From: an uncultured Leucothrix sp.
Lineage (GTDB): Bacteria; Pseudomonadota; Gammaproteobacteria; Thiotrichales; Thiotrichaceae
Reading direction: 5' to 3'
DNA: 32,069 nucleotides
Assembly: GCA_937923375.1 (NCBI GenBank)
Contig: CALAJG010000041.1
Location: 1-32,069, forward strand
Shown one piece after another: positions 1-11,010 of the stretch. A program made the translations under genes and the position numbers. The notes below the pieces were generated by a model. That model was not told the DNA's origin. It worked only from the letters and a program-made list of their open reading frames with translations, and did not search any database. The stretch's first letter is position 1. Each line of letters starts with the position of its first letter.

Positions 1-1298
1 CCATAGGTAATGATCTGTGACACCTTGTCACGGCCGTAGGTCTCGGCGACATAGTCGATGACTATTTCCCGCTTGTCCATGCAGAAATCGATATCAAAGT
101 CAGGCATGGAAACACGTTCAGGGTTTAGGAAACGCTCAAACAGCAGGTCATATTTTAGCGGGTCAATGTCAGTGATTTTTAGGGCAAACGCAACTAACGA
201 ACCTGCACCAGAACCACGCCCAGGGCCTACCGGCACATCGTTATCTTTTCCCCATTGAATGAAGTCGGCGACGATTAGGAAGTAACCTGGAAAACCCATG
301 CCATTGATAACGTCTAGCTCGATTTGAAGTCGTTCATCGTAAGGTTTACGGATTTCAGCAAATGCTGCTGAATCTACGTCAAACATTGTTTTAAACCGTT
401 CTTCCATGCCTTCCACCGACAGCTGGGCAAAATACTCAGCTTCAGTCATGCCATCGGGTATTGGGAACTGCGGCAGGTAGTTTTTGCCTAGGGTTAACTC
501 AACCGTGCAGCGCTTGGCAATTTCAACGGTATTTTCAATGGCCGAAGGAATATCAGCAAACAGCGCCTTCATTTCATCCGCGGTTTTTAGATACTGCTGG
601 GGGCTGTATTTTTTCTCGCGACGGTTGTCTGCCAGAGTAAAGCCATCATGGATACACACTCTAGCCTCGTGTGAAGCAAAATCGTCTTCTGTAAGAAAGC
701 GCACGTCATTAGTCGCTACCACCGGAATGTCGTGCTTAACCGCAAGTTCAACCGCCGATTGCAAATAGCGCTCTTCTCCCGAGCGTCCAGTGCGCTGCAA
801 TTCAAGATAGTAACGATCTGGAAAAATGGCTTTCCAGTCTGCCAAGCGACGATCCGCTTCATCAGCATTATCAGCCAACAGGGAATAACCTACATCCCCA
901 TCTCGACCACCTGATAATGCAATGATGCCGGCATTATATTGTTTTACCCAGTCACGTTGGACTCTCGGCACGCCCAAGATCTGACCTTCTTGATAGGCGC
1001 GAGAAATCAACTTCGATATATTGAGATACCCTTCGTGGCTCTGGCACAGCAGTATCATGTGGTACAGCAGACCTTCATCGCCTTCATCTTGCAACAGGAC
1101 ATCGACACCGAAGATCGGCTTGAGCCCCTGCGCCATGGCCGCACGGTAAAACTTGACCATCGCAAACAGGTTGTTTTGGTCGGTCATTGCAACGGCAGGC
1201 ATTCCACCGGCTTCAACCTGCGGCATCATTTTTTTGATGCGCAGTGTGCTATCAACCAGCGAAAATTCGGTGTGAAGTCTGAGGTGAACAAAACTCAT
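1..1298 (-). CDS. dnaE: DNA polymerase III subunit alpha, N-terminal part (runs off window start)
   Basis: Minus-strand translation from ATG at 1298 begins [25 protein letters not shown]... (PHP domain), with DnaE-like segments such as [25 protein letters not shown] and [14 protein letters not shown]; open to the window edge; next to rnhB/lpxB as is common in this cluster. Confidence 0.93.
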   Translation of the reverse strand, partial: MSFVHLRLHTEFSLVDSTLRIKKMMPQVEAGGMPAVAMTDQNNLFAMVKFYRAAMAQGLKPIFGVDVLLQDEGDEGLLYHMILLCQSHEGYLNISKLISRAYQEGQILGVPRVQRDWVKQYNAGIIALSGGRDGDVGYSLLADNADEADRRLADWKAIFPDRYYLELQRTGRSGEERYLQSAVELAVKHDIPVVATNDVRFLTEDDFASHEARVCIHDGFTLADNRREKKYSPQQYLKTADEMKALFADIPSAIENTVEIAKRCTVELTLGKNYLPQFPIPDGMTEAEYFAQLSVEGMEERFKTMFDVDSAAFAEIRKPYDERLQIELDVINGMGFPGYFLIVADFIQWGKDNDVPVGPGRGSGAGSLVAFALKITDIDPLKYDLLFERFLNPERVSMPDFDIDFCMDKREIVIDYVAETYGRDKVSQIITY

Positions 1299-1300
1299 AG

Positions 1301-1870
1301 CTAATTGCCTATTAATCGCTTGACGGGTTTAAAGCTTAATCGATGAATCGGTGACACACCTAATTCGATTAGTGCTTGTTGATGCTGTTTCGTGGGATAG
1401 CCTTTATGCTTGGCAAAGCCATAGCCGGGGTAGTGTTGTTCCATTTCTTGCATTTCCTGATCTCTAGCGACTTTGGCAATAATAGACGCTGCGCTGATTT
1501 GCTGGATCTTCAAATCGCCTTTGATGATCGCTTCAGACGGGCACGATAAATCCGGGCAGCGATTGCCGTCAACCTGCACAAAGGTTGGCGGAACGGACAG
1601 TGATTCAACCGCGCGTTTCATGGCTAACATACTCGCCCATAGAATATTAATTTCATCAATTTCTTCAACTTCAGCCCGACCTAATGACCAACTCAGCGAT
1701 CTCTCTTGAATCTCAATCGCCAGTTTTTCGCGCTGTTTTTCAGTAAGCTTTTTAGAATCAGTCAAGCCCGCAATTGGGTAGCGAGGATCTAAAATCACCG
1801 CCGCAGCGACCACGGCTCCCGCTAATGGCCCACGCCCTACTTCATCCACACCCGCGATCAAATCTGACAT
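1301..1870 (-). CDS. rnhB: Ribonuclease HII
   Basis: 189 aa; [23 protein letters not shown] and [11 protein letters not shown] motifs; located between lpxB and dnaE. Confidence 0.96.
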   Translation of the reverse strand: MSDLIAGVDEVGRGPLAGAVVAAAVILDPRYPIAGLTDSKKLTEKQREKLAIEIQERSLSWSLGRAEVEEIDEINILWASMLAMKRAVESLSVPPTFVQVDGNRCPDLSCPSEAIIKGDLKIQQISAASIIAKVARDQEMQEMEQHYPGYGFAKHKGYPTKQHQQALIELGVSPIHRLSFKPVKRLIGN

Positions 1871-1878
1871 TCCGTTCC

Positions 1879-3027
1879 CTACGCTCTATTGGCTAGCAAT
1901 TTTTGGATGGCATCTGCCGCTTTTACACTAGCATTTTGCCTGAGGGTTTGGTGTATATTTTTGAATCGTTGCAACCGATGAGACTTTTTAGCTTCAGATT
2001 CGCCAAACTGCTTCTCAACCGCATCAATCACGGCTCCGGCCGTAAGTTCTTGTTGAATCAATTCAGGCACTAAATTTTCATTCGCCAGATTATTTGGTAA
2101 CGTGTAGTAAGCAGACTTAATCATCCCCAATCGTTGAATTAGCCAACCTGTTAATGCGGCTACCCGGTACGCCGCCACCATAGGACGCCCGACTAACATG
2201 CCTTCTAAAACCGCCGTGCCTGAAGCCATTAAAATCTGATTTGATGCGGCCATCACTTCGCGTGACTGCCCGTCGATATATTGAATGGTAACCTCTGGAG
2301 CATGCTCTTCATGCAATGCTTTGAAACGTTCAGCAACTTTTTCCGTCGCTAGCGGAGTAACAAAGACCCAATCAGGATGGTTTTCATGCAACGTCACTAA
2401 GGCTTTTAAAAAGTCTGGTCCAATGCGTTGAATCTCACCTAAACGACTGCCTGGCAATACGCCTAAAATAAATGGGTCTGCCGGCAAAGATAGCTGTTTA
2501 CGTGCACTAACAGAATCACTTTCTAATGGTACTTCATCAGCCAGCGGGTGACCTACAAACTCTGCAGGCACTTTGTGCTCACGATAAAATGCTACTTCGA
2601 ATGGAAACAAAGCAAGCATCAAATCCAAATTTCCAACAAACTTTTTAACCCGACTTTGACGCCATGCCCATATTGATGGACTTACGTAATGCACAGCGGG
2701 AATACTATTGGCATGTAAGCGTTTTTCTAGCCAGATATTAAAATCCGGCGCATCGATGCCGACGAACAAGTCCGGTGGAGCTTCGAGCCATCGATCTAGT
2801 AAGGACTTGCGGATGCCCCAGAGTTCACGAAATCTTCCGAGCACCTCAGAAAAGCCCATCACCGAAAGACGTTCCATTTCAAACAGCGTTTCAAGGCCTT
2901 GGCTTTTCATTTCTATACCACCGATTCCTTCAAACCTTGCATCTGGGTAGTACAGTTTCAACGAGTCGATCAATCGTGCACCGAGGATATCACCTGACAC
3001 TTCACCGGCAACAATCGCAATCTTCAT
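1879..3027 (-). CDS. lpxB: Lipid-A-disaccharide synthase
   Basis: 382 aa; [81 protein letters not shown]. Confidence 0.96.
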   Translation of the reverse strand: MKIAIVAGEVSGDILGARLIDSLKLYYPDARFEGIGGIEMKSQGLETLFEMERLSVMGFSEVLGRFRELWGIRKSLLDRWLEAPPDLFVGIDAPDFNIWLEKRLHANSIPAVHYVSPSIWAWRQSRVKKFVGNLDLMLALFPFEVAFYREHKVPAEFVGHPLADEVPLESDSVSARKQLSLPADPFILGVLPGSRLGEIQRIGPDFLKALVTLHENHPDWVFVTPLATEKVAERFKALHEEHAPEVTIQYIDGQSREVMAASNQILMASGTAVLEGMLVGRPMVAAYRVAALTGWLIQRLGMIKSAYYTLPNNLANENLVPELIQQELTAGAVIDAVEKQFGESEAKKSHRLQRFKNIHQTLRQNASVKAADAIQKLLANRA

Positions 3028-3124
3028 AACGTCACTGCTGACAAAGACATAGCATCGGCAAAAGCGTTTGATGGAATAAAAACGGTATTAATAACCAACT
3101 CCTTTTTGGCACCACACTGCCTTA

Positions 3125-3895
3125 TCAGCGAATAATGCCGCGTTCGCTGCGACGGCAAAACGTATACATCGCCATGATTTCGGGGTACTCAGCATAAGCT
3201 TCCTCCATTTTTAACAATGCCTGCTGAAATGGTAAATCCTGACGGTATAGCATGCGGTAACTTTGTTTAATTCGGGCAATACTCTCGGCGGCAAAACCAT
3301 TACGCTTTAAACCTTCTTTATTGATCCCTCTCGGCAATGCGGGTGAGCCATACGCCGTGACATAAGGGGGTAAATCTTTAGTCAATGCGGTGCCCATACC
3401 TGTAAAAGCATATTCACCGATATAACAAAATTGATGTACCAGCGTAAAGCCACCTAAAATAGCATGATCTTTAATGTGAACGTGCCCTGCTAGTGTTGCA
3501 TTATTGGCAAATATAGTATGGTTTCCTACCACGCAGTCGTGGGAAATATGTACATAAGCCATGATCCAGTTGTCATCGCCAATTACTGTTTTCCCGATGT
3601 CCTGACTGGTTCCCCGGTTTAAGGTGCAACTCTCACGAATCACATTGCGATTACCAATAATTAGCTCAGTTGGCTCGCCCGCGTATTTCTTATCTTGCGG
3701 TGCCGCACCCACTGACGCAAACTGATAAATCTCATTATCTTCACCGATGCGTGTCGGCCCTTCTATGACCACATGTGGACCGATTTTAGACCCTTTACCG
3801 ATACTTACATCAGGCCCTACAATTGAATAAGCCCCAATGCTAACCCCATCATCTATCTGCGCTTTTGGATCAATAATCGCGCTTGGATGAATCAA
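3125..3895 (-). CDS. lpxA: UDP-N-acetylglucosamine acyltransferase
   Basis: Hexapeptide-repeat protein starting (M)IHPSAIIDPKAQIDDGVSIGAYSIVGP; AYVHISHDCVVGNHTIFANNATLAGHV. Likely start is TTG at 3895-3893 overlapping the fabZ TGA, not the upstream ATG of the 3922 ORF. Confidence 0.94.
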   Translation of the reverse strand: MIHPSAIIDPKAQIDDGVSIGAYSIVGPDVSIGKGSKIGPHVVIEGPTRIGEDNEIYQFASVGAAPQDKKYAGEPTELIIGNRNVIRESCTLNRGTSQDIGKTVIGDDNWIMAYVHISHDCVVGNHTIFANNATLAGHVHIKDHAILGGFTLVHQFCYIGEYAFTGMGTALTKDLPPYVTAYGSPALPRGINKEGLKRNGFAAESIARIKQSYRMLYRQDLPFQQALLKMEEAYAEYPEIMAMYTFCRRSERGIIR

Positions 3896-4344
3896 GCGTC
3901 TTCGTCCTTTACTGCAGCACACATTAGTTCAGCTGAGGTCACCATTTTCCCATCCACTTTAGCCTCAGTTTTAAAGATCCACATATTGCCTTTACGCTTT
4001 AGCAGCTCGGCGTAAAGTTCGACCTGATCACCTGGAACAACCTGTTTTCTGAATTTAACCTTATTTACACCCACCAGAATATATAGGGTATTTTCTTGTG
4101 GCTCAGTACCCATGGTAAGGAAACCTAGCAACCCAGTTGCCTGGGCCATTGCTTCGATTAACAAAACACCAGGCATTATTGGTTGATCGGGAAAGTGGCC
4201 ATTGAAGTGTGGTTCGTTAACGGTTACGTTTTTTACGGCCTTAAGAAATTTCCCTTCTTCGTAATCTAAAACCCGATCCACTAGTAAAAACGGATAGCGA
4301 TGCGCGAGAAATTTCTTGATCTCAACGACGTCCATTACTCTCAT
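3892..4344 (-). CDS. fabZ: 3-hydroxyacyl-[acyl-carrier-protein] dehydratase FabZ
   Basis: 150 aa; IKKFLAHRYPFLLVDRV, NEPHFNGHFPDQPIMPGVLLIEAMAQATG. Confidence 0.96.
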   Translation of the reverse strand: MRVMDVVEIKKFLAHRYPFLLVDRVLDYEEGKFLKAVKNVTVNEPHFNGHFPDQPIMPGVLLIEAMAQATGLLGFLTMGTEPQENTLYILVGVNKVKFRKQVVPGDQVELYAELLKRKGNMWIFKTEAKVDGKMVTSAELMCAAVKDEDA

Positions 4345-4375
4345 TTATTCTGCCCTATTCTATTTTAACTTAAGG

Positions 4376-5398
4376 TTATGCTTGGGTAATTTTCTGTAGC
4401 TCGCGTACATTCCGAGCCATTTCATCCAGCTGGGTAAAGCGCACGGCGTTGCGACGCCAGCGTTTGTTATCCGTTGCAGGCACTCCAGAGGAGTAAACTC
4501 CCGCCTCTTTAATGGAACCGACTACCATCGTCATTCCGGTGATAATGACATCGTCAGCCAGCTCTATGTGACCACCGACACAGGCACCACCGCCGATTTG
4601 ACAACGCTTGCCAATTGTCGTGCTGCCGGCTACGATTGACGCGCCAGCCATCGCTGAATGATCACCAATAATAACGTTGTGACCTATCTGGATTTGGTTG
4701 TCCAGAATCACCCCGTTGCCGATAATTGTATCATTTAATGCGCCTCGATCGATGGTGGTATTCGCACCAATTTCTGTGTCTGAACCGATGGTGACCGAGC
4801 CTACCTGAGGGATCTTATGCCACACTTTATTTTCAGGCGCATAGCCAAAGCCGTCGGCACCAATAACACAGCCTGAGTGCAACCGTGATCGTTCGCCAAT
4901 TCTTACCCCGTGATACAAAGTGACATTAGCCATAAGCCGAACACCATCCGCTATTACGCAGTTCTCACCCACTACCGTACCAGCACCAATGACAACCCGA
5001 TCACCTATTATCACCCCACTCTCAATCACTACCTGCGCACCAATATCGACGTGGGTACCCATTTTTACGTCCTCAGCAATCGTTGCCGATGGATGGACTC
5101 TTGAAACACTTAACGGTTCAGGATAAAGAAACTGCATGGTTTTTGCATAAGCAAAATAAGGGTTGGCGTGACGCAGCACGGTTCCTTTAAACGCAGTTAC
5201 ATCCATTTTTGGGGATGCGATCAGCGCAGTCGCTTTGCAAGTTTCAAGCATAGAGGCATATTTAGGATTAGTAATAAATGTCAGCTCGCCGCTTGCGGCT
5301 TCACCAATCGCTGTTACCGCATTAATGACAGTTGCTCCATCGCCCTCAAGAGCAGCACCGATAGCCGCTGCAATATCGGATAAAGTTGCCTGTTTCAT
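4376..5398 (-). CDS. lpxD: UDP-3-O-(3-hydroxymyristoyl)glucosamine N-acyltransferase
   Basis: 340 aa; left-handed beta-helix hexapeptide repeats, GADGFGYAPENKVWHKIPQVGSVTIGSDTEIGANTTIDRGAL. Confidence 0.96.
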   Translation of the reverse strand: MKQATLSDIAAAIGAALEGDGATVINAVTAIGEAASGELTFITNPKYASMLETCKATALIASPKMDVTAFKGTVLRHANPYFAYAKTMQFLYPEPLSVSRVHPSATIAEDVKMGTHVDIGAQVVIESGVIIGDRVVIGAGTVVGENCVIADGVRLMANVTLYHGVRIGERSRLHSGCVIGADGFGYAPENKVWHKIPQVGSVTIGSDTEIGANTTIDRGALNDTIIGNGVILDNQIQIGHNVIIGDHSAMAGASIVAGSTTIGKRCQIGGGACVGGHIELADDVIITGMTMVVGSIKEAGVYSSGVPATDNKRWRRNAVRFTQLDEMARNVRELQKITQA

Positions 5399-5402
5399 AC
5401 AG

Positions 5403-5963
5403 TTACTCCGCTTTTTTATTGTTATTTGAGCTAGCTGACTGTTGTTTTTGTAACTTTTTTTGTAAGTGCTCCATTACATGGGGCGTCAGATCAACACGCT
5501 GGCTAGCTGAAACGTATTCCTGAATCACGATGTCGATATTTCTTTCGATACGAACTTCTTCAATAGCTAGAAATACACTTTTTTGTACGCCATCAAGCGC
5601 TGAGTCACGCGCAAAGCGTAGTTCTTCACGAAAGTCTTCTAAAGTGCGGGTTCGATCGCGTTTCAGGCTGCGTATTTCACGGTCAGCCTTACGTATTTGT
5701 TCATCATTCCAAACCGACTGATTACGCTCCCTAGCCGATTCAAGTTGAGTGATTTCATCTTGCTCTTTGGCCAGTTCCAACTCTTTTGGAGCAAACTGAG
5801 TTTTAAGCGCCTCGCTAGCTAACTCGGCTTCAGGAGCATTTTTCATTAAAAATGTAACATTGACAACGGCAATAGAAATATCCGATTTATCATCAGCGGA
5901 TTTAACGGTAAAAGAAATAAGGAGCGTTGCCAGAAAGCAAGCAGCAGTCAGACCGTGTTTCAT
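5403..5963 (-). CDS. skp: Periplasmic chaperone Skp/OmpH family
   Basis: Signal peptide MKHGLTAACFLATLLISFTVKSAD followed by IAVVNVTFLMKNAPEAELASEALKTQFAPKE and a coiled coil; between bamA and lpxD. The ORF extends to 5996, but the internal ATG at 5963 gives the best signal peptide. Confidence 0.85.
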   Translation of the reverse strand: MKHGLTAACFLATLLISFTVKSADDKSDISIAVVNVTFLMKNAPEAELASEALKTQFAPKELELAKEQDEITQLESARERNQSVWNDEQIRKADREIRSLKRDRTRTLEDFREELRFARDSALDGVQKSVFLAIEEVRIERNIDIVIQEYVSASQRVDLTPHVMEHLQKKLQKQQSASSNNNKKAE

Positions 5964-6090
5964 TTTAGAGCAGCCCTGTATCATGTGTTTAACCATCGAT
6001 ACAGTTTACTCGTAGGCGCACGTCTAAACAATTACAGATTGCTGCAGATTTGCAGTCGAAGGATTTACTATTGATGATTAGCTGATTTGA

Positions 6091-6120
6091 AAAAGGGCTT
6101 CTATCCTAGAAGCCCTCAGT
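6091..6120 (-). terminator. Rho-independent terminator downstream of bamA
   Basis: Perfect 10-bp stem AGGGCTTCTA/TAGAAGCCCT (6094-6103 / 6107-6116), 3-nt loop; on the minus strand followed by TTTTTC. Confidence 0.85.
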
Positions 6121-6145
6121 TTCTTATTTAAGTTAACGTTACTGC

Positions 6146-8416
6146 TTAGAAGTTAGCACCGACTGAGAACTGTAGCTCTTGTACTTTGTCCCCGGCTTCG
6201 TCATTCAATGGCTTAGCGTAACTGAACGTCAACGGCCCAATTGGTGATACCCAAGTCAGACCAACACCTGCTGAATACCTTACCTCATCGGCATTGAAAT
6301 CATCTTCAAAGACATTACCCGCATCGACGAATACACTTCCCTTTAATCCCTTTACGTCATTTAAGAATGGAACAGGAAAACGCAGCTCGGCCGTAGCGTT
6401 AAGCGACAAATTTCCACCCTTAGCATCGCTTGTTGAATCTAATGGACCTAGTGAATTGTGCTCGAAACCACGGACCGTGCGAATGCCTCCGGAGTAGAAG
6501 TTTTCAAAGAATGGCAAGTCATTGGTATCACCGAAACCATCTCCGTAAGACAAGCTGCCTTTTAAAACAGCGGTAATGTCATCACTAATCGGGCGGTAGA
6601 CAGAGCCGTTGTATTTGAGCTTATAGTACTCCAGATCGCTGCCCGGAAGACCTGCTTCTAAAATAAGGTTATGCCTAACCCCTTTAGTTGGGAAAATGGT
6701 CCGGTCACGAGTATCATGCACATAGCTTAATGTACCGATCAGTTGAGTGAAGTCATTGCCATTGTCAGTCACAAACTGATTGACATGTGCCGGACTGGAG
6801 GACGTTGTTTTAATGGTTCGCTGCTCCGCTCCCAGACTGAATCTTAATGAATCATCCTCGTCAATCGGGAAGGTATAGCTAACGCTTGCACCGTACTTAT
6901 CACTCAAAAAGTCAGATGTCGTGTCGTCAGAAGCATCAGATTTGTCATAATAAACCCTGAAGCCACGCCCAACACCATCAATTGTATGGTAGGGATTGTT
7001 GTAGCTTAAGTTGAATTTCTGCTCGGTTTCACTGTTTGAGCCCGCAATCGACAAACTCTTTCCAGTGCCCATGAAATTATTTTGCGTTAAACCCAGATTG
7101 AACAAAACCCCTGCGCTCTGTGAATAACCAACACCAGCAGTGAATTGATTAGATGATTGCTCGGTGACAATAATATCCAGATCAATCTGATCGCCTGCGC
7201 CAACCACTGGCGAGGTTTGAATTTTGACCGCTGAAACGAATGGTAAGCGCTGAATGCGACGTCTTGATTGCTCAACCGCTTGCTTTGAGTAAAAAGAGCT
7301 TTCCAGCTGACGCATTTCGCGGCGGAAAACTTCATCTTTTGTACGGTAATTACCGCGGACATTAATGCGTCGAACATAAGTTCGTTGGCCGCGTTTCATT
7401 TCAAAAGTAAGGTCAACGGTTTTGTTTATCTCATTGACTCGTGGAACTACATCAACCTTAGCAAAGGCATAACCTTGTTTGCCGAGTGCTTCTGAGAAAT
7501 TTTTCTGTGTTTCGCGAAGACGTGCCTGAGAGAAAATCTGACCCTGCTTGAGTGTCACCATGCGCTGAATTGCCGCCGACTGCGTACCTGTGACATCAAC
7601 TCGTCCAACCCGATACTGATCGCCCTCGTTAACCTGCAGATTGATGGTGACATATCGCTTATCATCCGATAACGAAACTTGTGATGATACAATTTTAAAT
7701 TTAAGGAAGCCGCGATCACGATAGAATGCTGTCACATTGTCGAGATCACCAACCAGCTTGCTCCTGGAATATTGATCCTTGGTGCTTAACAATGCCAGCC
7801 TACTTTTAGGCCCTGACTCCATGAGCTTCTTGATTACTGAATCCGGAAATGCATTGTTACCCGTCACCACAACATTGCGAATCTTTGCAACACCACCTTC
7901 CCGGACATTAATGTTGACGGCTGCTCGCCCGCCACTCATCGGCTTTACCGAGCTTGTAACTTTAGCTGAGTAATTGCCTCTGGAAACATACTGCTGCTGT
8001 AATTCTTTTTCGAACTGCGCAAGCGCTGCACGATCCAGGGGACGACCCGGAGCGATACCACCACCACGAAGTGCTCCTAGCAGCGTCTTATCATCAATCG
8101 CTTTATTACCATTGATTTTAAGTTCGCCGATCGCCATGCGTTCCTGTACTTTAACAATCAGTACATTGCCGCGCCGACTAAGGGCAACATCATCAAATAA
8201 ACCAGTTCGGTAAAGTGAGTTAACGACATCGCCTGTCATGCGATCATCAAACGTCTGACCAACACGTACGGGTACATTACTGAGCACAGTACCAGGATTG
8301 ATTCGGGTTAAACCACTAACCTGAATGTCTTGCAGCACAAAACTCTCTGCCCAAACTCCTTGGCTAATTGCAAATAAGCAACTGGCAAATGAAAGTTGTA
8401 ATGTTTGTTTTTTCAT
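6146..8416 (-). CDS. bamA: Outer membrane protein assembly factor BamA
   Basis: 756 aa; signal peptide, POTRA repeats (FVLQDIQVSGLTRINPGTVLSNVPVRVG), VRGFEHNSLGP (VRGF motif), C-terminal ...LQFSVGANF. Confidence 0.97.
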   Translation of the reverse strand: MKKQTLQLSFASCLFAISQGVWAESFVLQDIQVSGLTRINPGTVLSNVPVRVGQTFDDRMTGDVVNSLYRTGLFDDVALSRRGNVLIVKVQERMAIGELKINGNKAIDDKTLLGALRGGGIAPGRPLDRAALAQFEKELQQQYVSRGNYSAKVTSSVKPMSGGRAAVNINVREGGVAKIRNVVVTGNNAFPDSVIKKLMESGPKSRLALLSTKDQYSRSKLVGDLDNVTAFYRDRGFLKFKIVSSQVSLSDDKRYVTINLQVNEGDQYRVGRVDVTGTQSAAIQRMVTLKQGQIFSQARLRETQKNFSEALGKQGYAFAKVDVVPRVNEINKTVDLTFEMKRGQRTYVRRINVRGNYRTKDEVFRREMRQLESSFYSKQAVEQSRRRIQRLPFVSAVKIQTSPVVGAGDQIDLDIIVTEQSSNQFTAGVGYSQSAGVLFNLGLTQNNFMGTGKSLSIAGSNSETEQKFNLSYNNPYHTIDGVGRGFRVYYDKSDASDDTTSDFLSDKYGASVSYTFPIDEDDSLRFSLGAEQRTIKTTSSSPAHVNQFVTDNGNDFTQLIGTLSYVHDTRDRTIFPTKGVRHNLILEAGLPGSDLEYYKLKYNGSVYRPISDDITAVLKGSLSYGDGFGDTNDLPFFENFYSGGIRTVRGFEHNSLGPLDSTSDAKGGNLSLNATAELRFPVPFLNDVKGLKGSVFVDAGNVFEDDFNADEVRYSAGVGLTWVSPIGPLTFSYAKPLNDEAGDKVQELQFSVGANF

Positions 8417-8418
8417 AA

Positions 8419-9789
8419 TTAACTCACTAATCGTGTTATGTCATTATATATTGCCAGCACCATAAGTACGCCCACCATGGCCATACCTACCCGCATTCCG
8501 GCTGCTTCAAATCTCTCAGAAACCGGACTCCCTTTTACTATTTCGATCAGATAATACATGAGGTGCCCACCGTCTAACATTGGGATAGGCAGCAAGTTTA
8601 ATACGCCGAGGCTCAAGCTAACGATGGCCAAAAAACTCATGAAAACTGAAAAACCTATAACGGCACTTTTACCTGCATAATTTGCAATCGTGATTGGGCC
8701 ACTAATATTTTTTATAGAAGCTTGCCCGGTTATCAATCTCCCCATAACGCGAAGTGTCATGAGAGATAAATTCCACGTTTCAACTGCGCCCATTTTCAGA
8801 GCTTCGCCCAATGATGCATTACGGGTGAAAAACAGTTTTTCCTTACCTGCCTCTGTATATTTGTAAGCTAGGCCAACGCCAATCAAACCAACCGTTTTGC
8901 CCTCACGCACAGATGGTTTTGGGGTTACCACAAGATCAAACTGTTCAGTTCCTCTCAATACTCCCAGAGTTACGGCGTTTCCTGCATTTTGACTAATGAA
9001 ATCTGAGAAACTGCGGGCAGAGGTAAGTGACTCGCCGTTGATCGACTGAATGTGATCATCAATTTTTAATCCAGCCGCTAGTGCTGCCGAATCGGGCAAA
9101 ACCTCAGTAATAACCGGAATATTATCTGGCATTTCCATATTAAGGCCAATCTTGCCAAAATAGTCGCCCTCATCTTTAAGTAAGGCCACATTGCTCAGAT
9201 CTAGCACTCTCGAAGTGTTGCCGCCGTTGGCTGCCTCCACCTCAATATTTACTTTACGATCCGACAGGTACGAGTTCAACAAAGTTAGGCGTAGTTGGTT
9301 GACACTGGCAACTTCTGTATCGTTGACTTTAACAACGCGATCTCCCGCTTCAAAGCCACTGATAGCTGCTGGAGTATTAGGATTTGGCGCATCTAAGTAG
9401 GGGCGGACGGCATCGATCCCGACCATGTAGACAGTCGCATAGGCTGCGATAGCAAAAATGAAGTTGAACACCGGCCCGGCCAAAACGACCAGAAACCGCT
9501 TCCAAACAGGCTGTACGTTAAAAGCTCTATGACGTTCGGCAGGATCTACATCCCCTTCGCGCTCGTCGAGCATTTTGACATAGCCGCCCAATGGAATCAG
9601 AGACAGAGCGTATTCAACTTTGTCTTCGTCTTTCCCATTAAATGTCCAGATTCGTTTACCAAAACCAATCGAAAACCGCTGCACTTTGATGCCAAGCTTC
9701 CGAGCCACCCAGAAATGCCCAAATTCGTGAACAGCGACCAGCAGTCCGATTGTGACTAGAAAGGCGACAATAGTAATAAAGATATTCAT
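8419..9789 (-). CDS. rseP: Site-2 zinc metalloprotease RseP
   Basis: 456 aa; [27 protein letters not shown] (HExxH), PDZ regions, [18 protein letters not shown]. Confidence 0.96.
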   Translation of the reverse strand: MNIFITIVAFLVTIGLLVAVHEFGHFWVARKLGIKVQRFSIGFGKRIWTFNGKDEDKVEYALSLIPLGGYVKMLDEREGDVDPAERHRAFNVQPVWKRFLVVLAGPVFNFIFAIAAYATVYMVGIDAVRPYLDAPNPNTPAAISGFEAGDRVVKVNDTEVASVNQLRLTLLNSYLSDRKVNIEVEAANGGNTSRVLDLSNVALLKDEGDYFGKIGLNMEMPDNIPVITEVLPDSAALAAGLKIDDHIQSINGESLTSARSFSDFISQNAGNAVTLGVLRGTEQFDLVVTPKPSVREGKTVGLIGVGLAYKYTEAGKEKLFFTRNASLGEALKMGAVETWNLSLMTLRVMGRLITGQASIKNISGPITIANYAGKSAVIGFSVFMSFLAIVSLSLGVLNLLPIPMLDGGHLMYYLIEIVKGSPVSERFEAAGMRVGMAMVGVLMVLAIYNDITRLVS

Positions 9790-11006
9790 AATACGGTTGT
9801 CTGCTTCTTATTGTTTTTTATCCACAAGCTTGCGGTTCTGCGGCTTTCCCTATCCTGAATAAGAATGTCTTCCAAGACGAGTGGCGTGCCGCTGGGGGCT
9901 AGCTCAAGGGCGTTTTCAATAAGTTGCGGAATCTCTGTAAATTTTATGTGCTTGTTAAGAAAGCTATCCACAGCAACTTCGTTGGCTGCATTTAGCGCAA
10001 TACTTGCGTACCCACCGATTTCATGGGCATCGTAAGCAAATTTAAGGCAAGGAAAACGATCAAAGTCCGGGGGCTCAAAATCTAACCGTGCCACATCAAA
10101 AAAATCTAATTCATCGACACCTGCATCGATGCGTTCAGGCCATGCAAGCGAATAGGCTATTGGGGTTCGCATATCCGGGTTACCTAGCTGGGCGATCACC
10201 GATCCATCAATATAAGACACCATAGAATGTATCGTGCTTTGGGGATGAATGACCACCTGAATATCCGTACTAGCTACGTCAAACAGCCAGCAGGCTTCGA
10301 TGACTTCAAGACCTTTATTCATCATAGTAGCAGAATCTACCGAGATTTTCTGACCCATCGACCAATTAGGATGGGCGACAGCTTCCTGTGGTGTGACTAA
10401 GGATAAAGTCTCGATTTCACGTTGTCGAAACGGTCCGCCAGATCCAGTTAATAAGATACGTTTTACGCCAGTAGTACCTTGCAATGGTAAGCTTTGATAG
10501 ATGGCATTGTGCTCTGAATCAATCGGCAATAGCTCAGCACCGTTGTTTTTTACTGCATCCATAAACAACTTGCCAGACATGACCAGTGCTTCTTTGTTGG
10601 CAAGCATTACGCGTTTACCAGCATTGGCAGCTGCTAATGAGGGTAACAGACCGGCCGCGCCAACAATTGCGGCCATGACGTAATCTGAGTGCTCAAATGA
10701 TGCAACGGTTTCTAAAGCACAAGCACCCGCTAATACTACTGTGTCACTGCCAACAGTTCGAAGCTTTTCCTCTAGCTGCTTAGCAGCATCTTCGTCCACC
10801 ATAACAGCATAGGCTGGATGGAAAAGGCAACATTGTTCAAATAATTTTTCGACCTGTTTATTTGCGGTCAGTGCAACGACATGATATTTCTCAGGATGTC
10901 TGGATAATACGTCGAGGGTACTTATACCGACGGATCCTGTTGCACCCAGAACAGTCACTCCTTTGCTTGTGGCATCAGCATCAGAGTAATTGTTATTTGG
11001 TTGCAT
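9786..11006 (-). CDS. dxr: 1-deoxy-D-xylulose 5-phosphate reductoisomerase
   Basis: [81 protein letters not shown]. Start taken as MQPNNNYSD at 11006; the ORF is longer and would overlap cdsA. Confidence 0.95.
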   Translation of the reverse strand: MQPNNNYSDADATSKGVTVLGATGSVGISTLDVLSRHPEKYHVVALTANKQVEKLFEQCCLFHPAYAVMVDEDAAKQLEEKLRTVGSDTVVLAGACALETVASFEHSDYVMAAIVGAAGLLPSLAAANAGKRVMLANKEALVMSGKLFMDAVKNNGAELLPIDSEHNAIYQSLPLQGTTGVKRILLTGSGGPFRQREIETLSLVTPQEAVAHPNWSMGQKISVDSATMMNKGLEVIEACWLFDVASTDIQVVIHPQSTIHSMVSYIDGSVIAQLGNPDMRTPIAYSLAWPERIDAGVDELDFFDVARLDFEPPDFDRFPCLKFAYDAHEIGGYASIALNAANEVAVDSFLNKHIKFTEIPQLIENALELAPSGTPLVLEDILIQDRESRRTASLWIKNNKKQTTVL

Positions 11007-11010
11007 TGGA

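Noticed and set aside
939-1304. 121-aa plus-strand ORF antisense to dnaE
   Set aside because: Shadow ORF of the dnaE coding strand; nothing recognisable.
7087-7377. 96-aa minus-strand ORF inside bamA
   Set aside because: Alternate frame of bamA on the same strand; composition and position suggest chance.
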